Below are positions 21,721 through 23,125 of a stretch of DNA of 23,125 nucleotides, piece after piece (the first letter of the stretch is position 1; each line of letters opens with the position of its first letter). This stretch comes from an uncultured Gammaproteobacteria bacterium (lineage in GTDB: Bacteria; Pseudomonadota; Gammaproteobacteria; GCA-2729495), in the NCBI GenBank assembly GCA_947258805.1, contig CAMYJV010000073.1, positions 1 through 23,125 of the forward strand, in the 5' to 3' direction. A program made the translations under genes and the position numbers. Below the pieces are notes generated by a model that worked only from the letters and a program-made list of their open reading frames with translations, ran no database searches and was not told where the DNA came from.

Positions 21721-22418
21721 TGCTGCGCAATCTCGTCCTGTTGCTGGTGCTGGCCAATGCGCTGGTGTGGGCCTGGCAGCGCTGGATCGTCCCGCCGGAG
21801 GCGACGAATGCCATCGTGTTGCAAGCTTCGCGCGCGCCGGAGTTGATCCTGTTGAGCCGCGCGCGCGGCACCATGTCCGACGGCTCCGAGGCCAACTGCC
21901 TGCGGGTCGGGCCCTTCGCCGAGGTGGCAGAGGCCGAACAGGGCGCCGTGAAACTGGCTGCCCGGAGCCTGCCGGCGACGCTGGAAGCCGAATCCGTCGA
22001 AATCTGGTTGGGCCACTGGGTGCAGGTGCCGGACCTGGACAGCCGCAGCGCTGCAAACGGTATCCGCGAAGACCTGGTAGCCGCCGGTCTGGCTGATGCG
22101 TACGTGGTCCGCACCGACAGCGGTTTTAAGGTATCCCTGGGGGTGTTTCGCGATCGGGACCGAGCCGATCGCGTGGCGCGGATCGCCCGTGGGGCCGGTT
22201 TTGACGTGATTACCGCGGACCGCACCCGGGATGGCGAAGAATACTGGCTCCTGGTGGGGCCCATGGCCGGCGCAGCCATCGACCTGGAGGGCCTGGAGCC
22301 AGCCGGGGACCGGATTCTGCGCAGCGAGGCGATTGCCTGCCCCATCGCCGCGGCCGATAGCGAGCCGGGGCCCGATTCCTTAGAATCTGCGGGGGTTGCG
22401 GCGCCGATGCCGGAATAG
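21720..22418 (+). CDS. SPOR-domain membrane-anchored protein
   Basis: The ATG at 21720 overlaps the coaX stop (TGATG). A longer in-frame reading from 21540 lies inside coaX and is not used. The 232-residue product has one N-terminal membrane helix (about 4-20, NLVLLLVLANALVWAW). Its periplasmic part has a SPOR-type core at about 100-165 (GHWVQVPDLDSRSAANGIREDLVAAGLADAYVV, FKVSLGVFRDRDRADRVARIARGAGFDV). SPOR domains bind denuded peptidoglycan at division sites, so a cell-envelope role is likely. Neighbouring coaX genes are often followed by such proteins in gammaproteobacteria. The last 10 bases, including the TAG, lie inside the tRNA-Thr gene. Confidence 0.82.
   Translation: MLRNLVLLLVLANALVWAWQRWIVPPEATNAIVLQASRAPELILLSRARGTMSDGSEANCLRVGPFAEVAEAEQGAVKLAARSLPATLEAESVEIWLGHWVQVPDLDSRSAANGIREDLVAAGLADAYVVRTDSGFKVSLGVFRDRDRADRVARIARGAGFDVITADRTRDGEEYWLLVGPMAGAAIDLEGLEPAGDRILRSEAIACPIAAADSEPGPDSLESAGVAAPMPE
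22381..22386 (+). promoter_or_regulatory. Possible tRNA operon promoter inside the SPOR gene
   Basis: TAGAAT matches the -10 consensus in five of six bases and lies 22 bp before the first tRNA base. It is followed by a GC-rich discriminator (CTGCGGGGG), as in stringently controlled stable-RNA promoters. The hexamer 17 bp upstream, TAGCGA (22358-22363), is a poor -35, so this is tentative. Confidence 0.35.
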
Positions 22419-22481
22419 CTCAACTGGTAGAGCAACCGCCTTGTAAGCGGTAGGTTGGGGGTTCAAGTCCCTCTTCCGGCA
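22409..22481 (+). tRNA. tRNA-Thr (anticodon TGT)
   Basis: The acceptor stem GCCGGAA/TTCCGGC pairs perfectly, with A as discriminator. The anticodon stem ACCGC/GCGGT encloses the loop CTTGTAA (anticodon TGT). The T arm carries GGTTCAAGTCC. The 3' CCA is not encoded (ATAT follows), unlike the other three tRNAs here. It corresponds to thrU at the E. coli tufB locus. Its first 10 bases are shared with the end of the SPOR-protein gene. Confidence 0.96.
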
Positions 22482-22607
22482 TATCCCGGCACCGTCGTCC
22501 CGGGCTTGATCTGGCCAGCGGCTGACAATCTTCGTCAGATGAGGGCATGTTGCCGCGCCGGTTGACACGCCAGCCCCCACGTCAGAAAATTAAAGGCTTG
22601 CGTCGGC

Positions 22608-22692
22608 GGAGGGGTACCCAAGCGGTCAACGGGGGCAGACTGTAAATCTGCTGGCTTAGCCTTCGTAGGTTCGAATCCTACCCCCTCCACCA
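22608..22692 (+). tRNA. tRNA-Tyr (anticodon GTA)
   Basis: This is a class II tRNA with a long variable arm. The acceptor GGAGGGG pairs with CCCCTCC, then A and an encoded CCA. The anticodon loop CTGTAAA carries GTA. The T arm is GTAGGTTCGAATCCTAC. It corresponds to tyrU in the E. coli thrU-tyrU-glyT-thrT-tufB order. Confidence 0.96.
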
Positions 22693-22728
22693 CCGCTGGG
22701 CATTCCGGGCCGAACAAACAGACTGAAG

Positions 22729-22802
<74 letters not shown>

Positions 22803-22860
22803 TAAAGCGCTGTTGGCGCACGGATTTAGGAATACACCGAGTCTGAACTGAGGATAGTCC

Positions 22861-22936
<76 letters not shown>

Positions 22937-22969
22937 CATAACTGATTAAGCGAGCGTCTGGAGAGACCG

Positions 22970-23125
22970 ATGTCGAAGGAGAAATTCGAGCGTACGAAGC
23001 CCCATGTGAACGTGGGGACGATTGGCCACGTAGATCATGGCAAGACGACGCTGACGGCGGCATTGACGAAGGTAATGGCCGCCAAGCACGGTGGCGAGAC
23101 GAAGGCCTTCGACCAGATTGACAAC
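22970..23125 (+). CDS. tuf: Elongation factor Tu, 5' part (continues past window)
   Basis: The ATG at 22970 (GGAGAG a few bases upstream) begins [20 protein letters not shown], followed by the P-loop GHVDHGKTT. This is the unmistakable N-terminus of EF-Tu, the GTPase that brings aminoacyl-tRNA to the ribosome. Only 52 codons lie inside the window. Linkage to the four-tRNA cluster marks it as the tufB-position copy; most gammaproteobacteria have a second tuf elsewhere. Confidence 0.98.
   Translation, partial: MSKEKFERTKPHVNVGTIGHVDHGKTTLTAALTKVMAAKHGGETKAFDQIDN

Noticed and set aside
20161..22056. Long minus-strand open frame across birA, coaX and the SPOR gene
   Set aside because: Low-complexity Pro/Ala/Arg-rich product spanning three clear plus-strand genes; a codon-bias artefact.

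Overview
The window is a high-GC, densely coded chromosomal segment of a gammaproteobacterium. The strongest evidence is its right end: birA, a pantothenate kinase gene, then tRNA-Thr(TGT), tRNA-Tyr(GTA), tRNA-Gly(TCC), tRNA-Thr(GGT) and tuf. This is the same order as the E. coli birA-coaA-thrU-tyrU-glyT-thrT-tufB locus. The MSHA/PilMNOPQ-type pilus operon and the A1-type cytochrome oxidase fit an aerobic, surface-associated, probably environmental lineage such as the Woeseiales/Chromatiales; that finer placement is inference.

Region 1 (1-8054) looks like a surface-attachment module. It begins inside a secreted LamG-domain protein, followed by a cluster of REP-like palindromic repeats and a perfect CRP/Vfr-type palindrome. 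A tightly coupled operon follows: a membrane diguanylate cyclase, PilM-, PilN-, PilO- and PilP/MshK-like proteins, and a secretin. All of these open reading frames overlap by a few bases. The secretin carries a long Ala/Pro/Glu-rich linker and a C-terminal SPOR-like domain, which would tie it to peptidoglycan.

Region 2 (8032-9719) holds a small exported protein on the minus strand, with its own terminator, and an FkbM-type methyltransferase.

Region 3 (9785-16512) is a respiratory cluster. In order it has a 63-residue HIG1-like membrane protein behind a consensus -10 box, a membrane-anchored monoheme cytochrome c, an unknown two-helix membrane protein, and a caa3-type oxidase. The oxidase comprises CoxB fused to two cytochrome c domains, CoxA, two successive subunit III proteins and subunit IV. 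The paired subunits III recall the coxMNOP arrangement of Bradyrhizobium.

Region 4 (16559-23125) is housekeeping. It contains a CtlX-type amidinotransferase, an M61 peptidase with a PDZ domain, a plsY that is frameshifted near its 3' end, birA, coaX, a SPOR-domain protein whose stop codon lies inside the first tRNA, four tRNAs and the start of tuf. No CRISPR array, insertion sequence, rRNA or prophage gene was seen.
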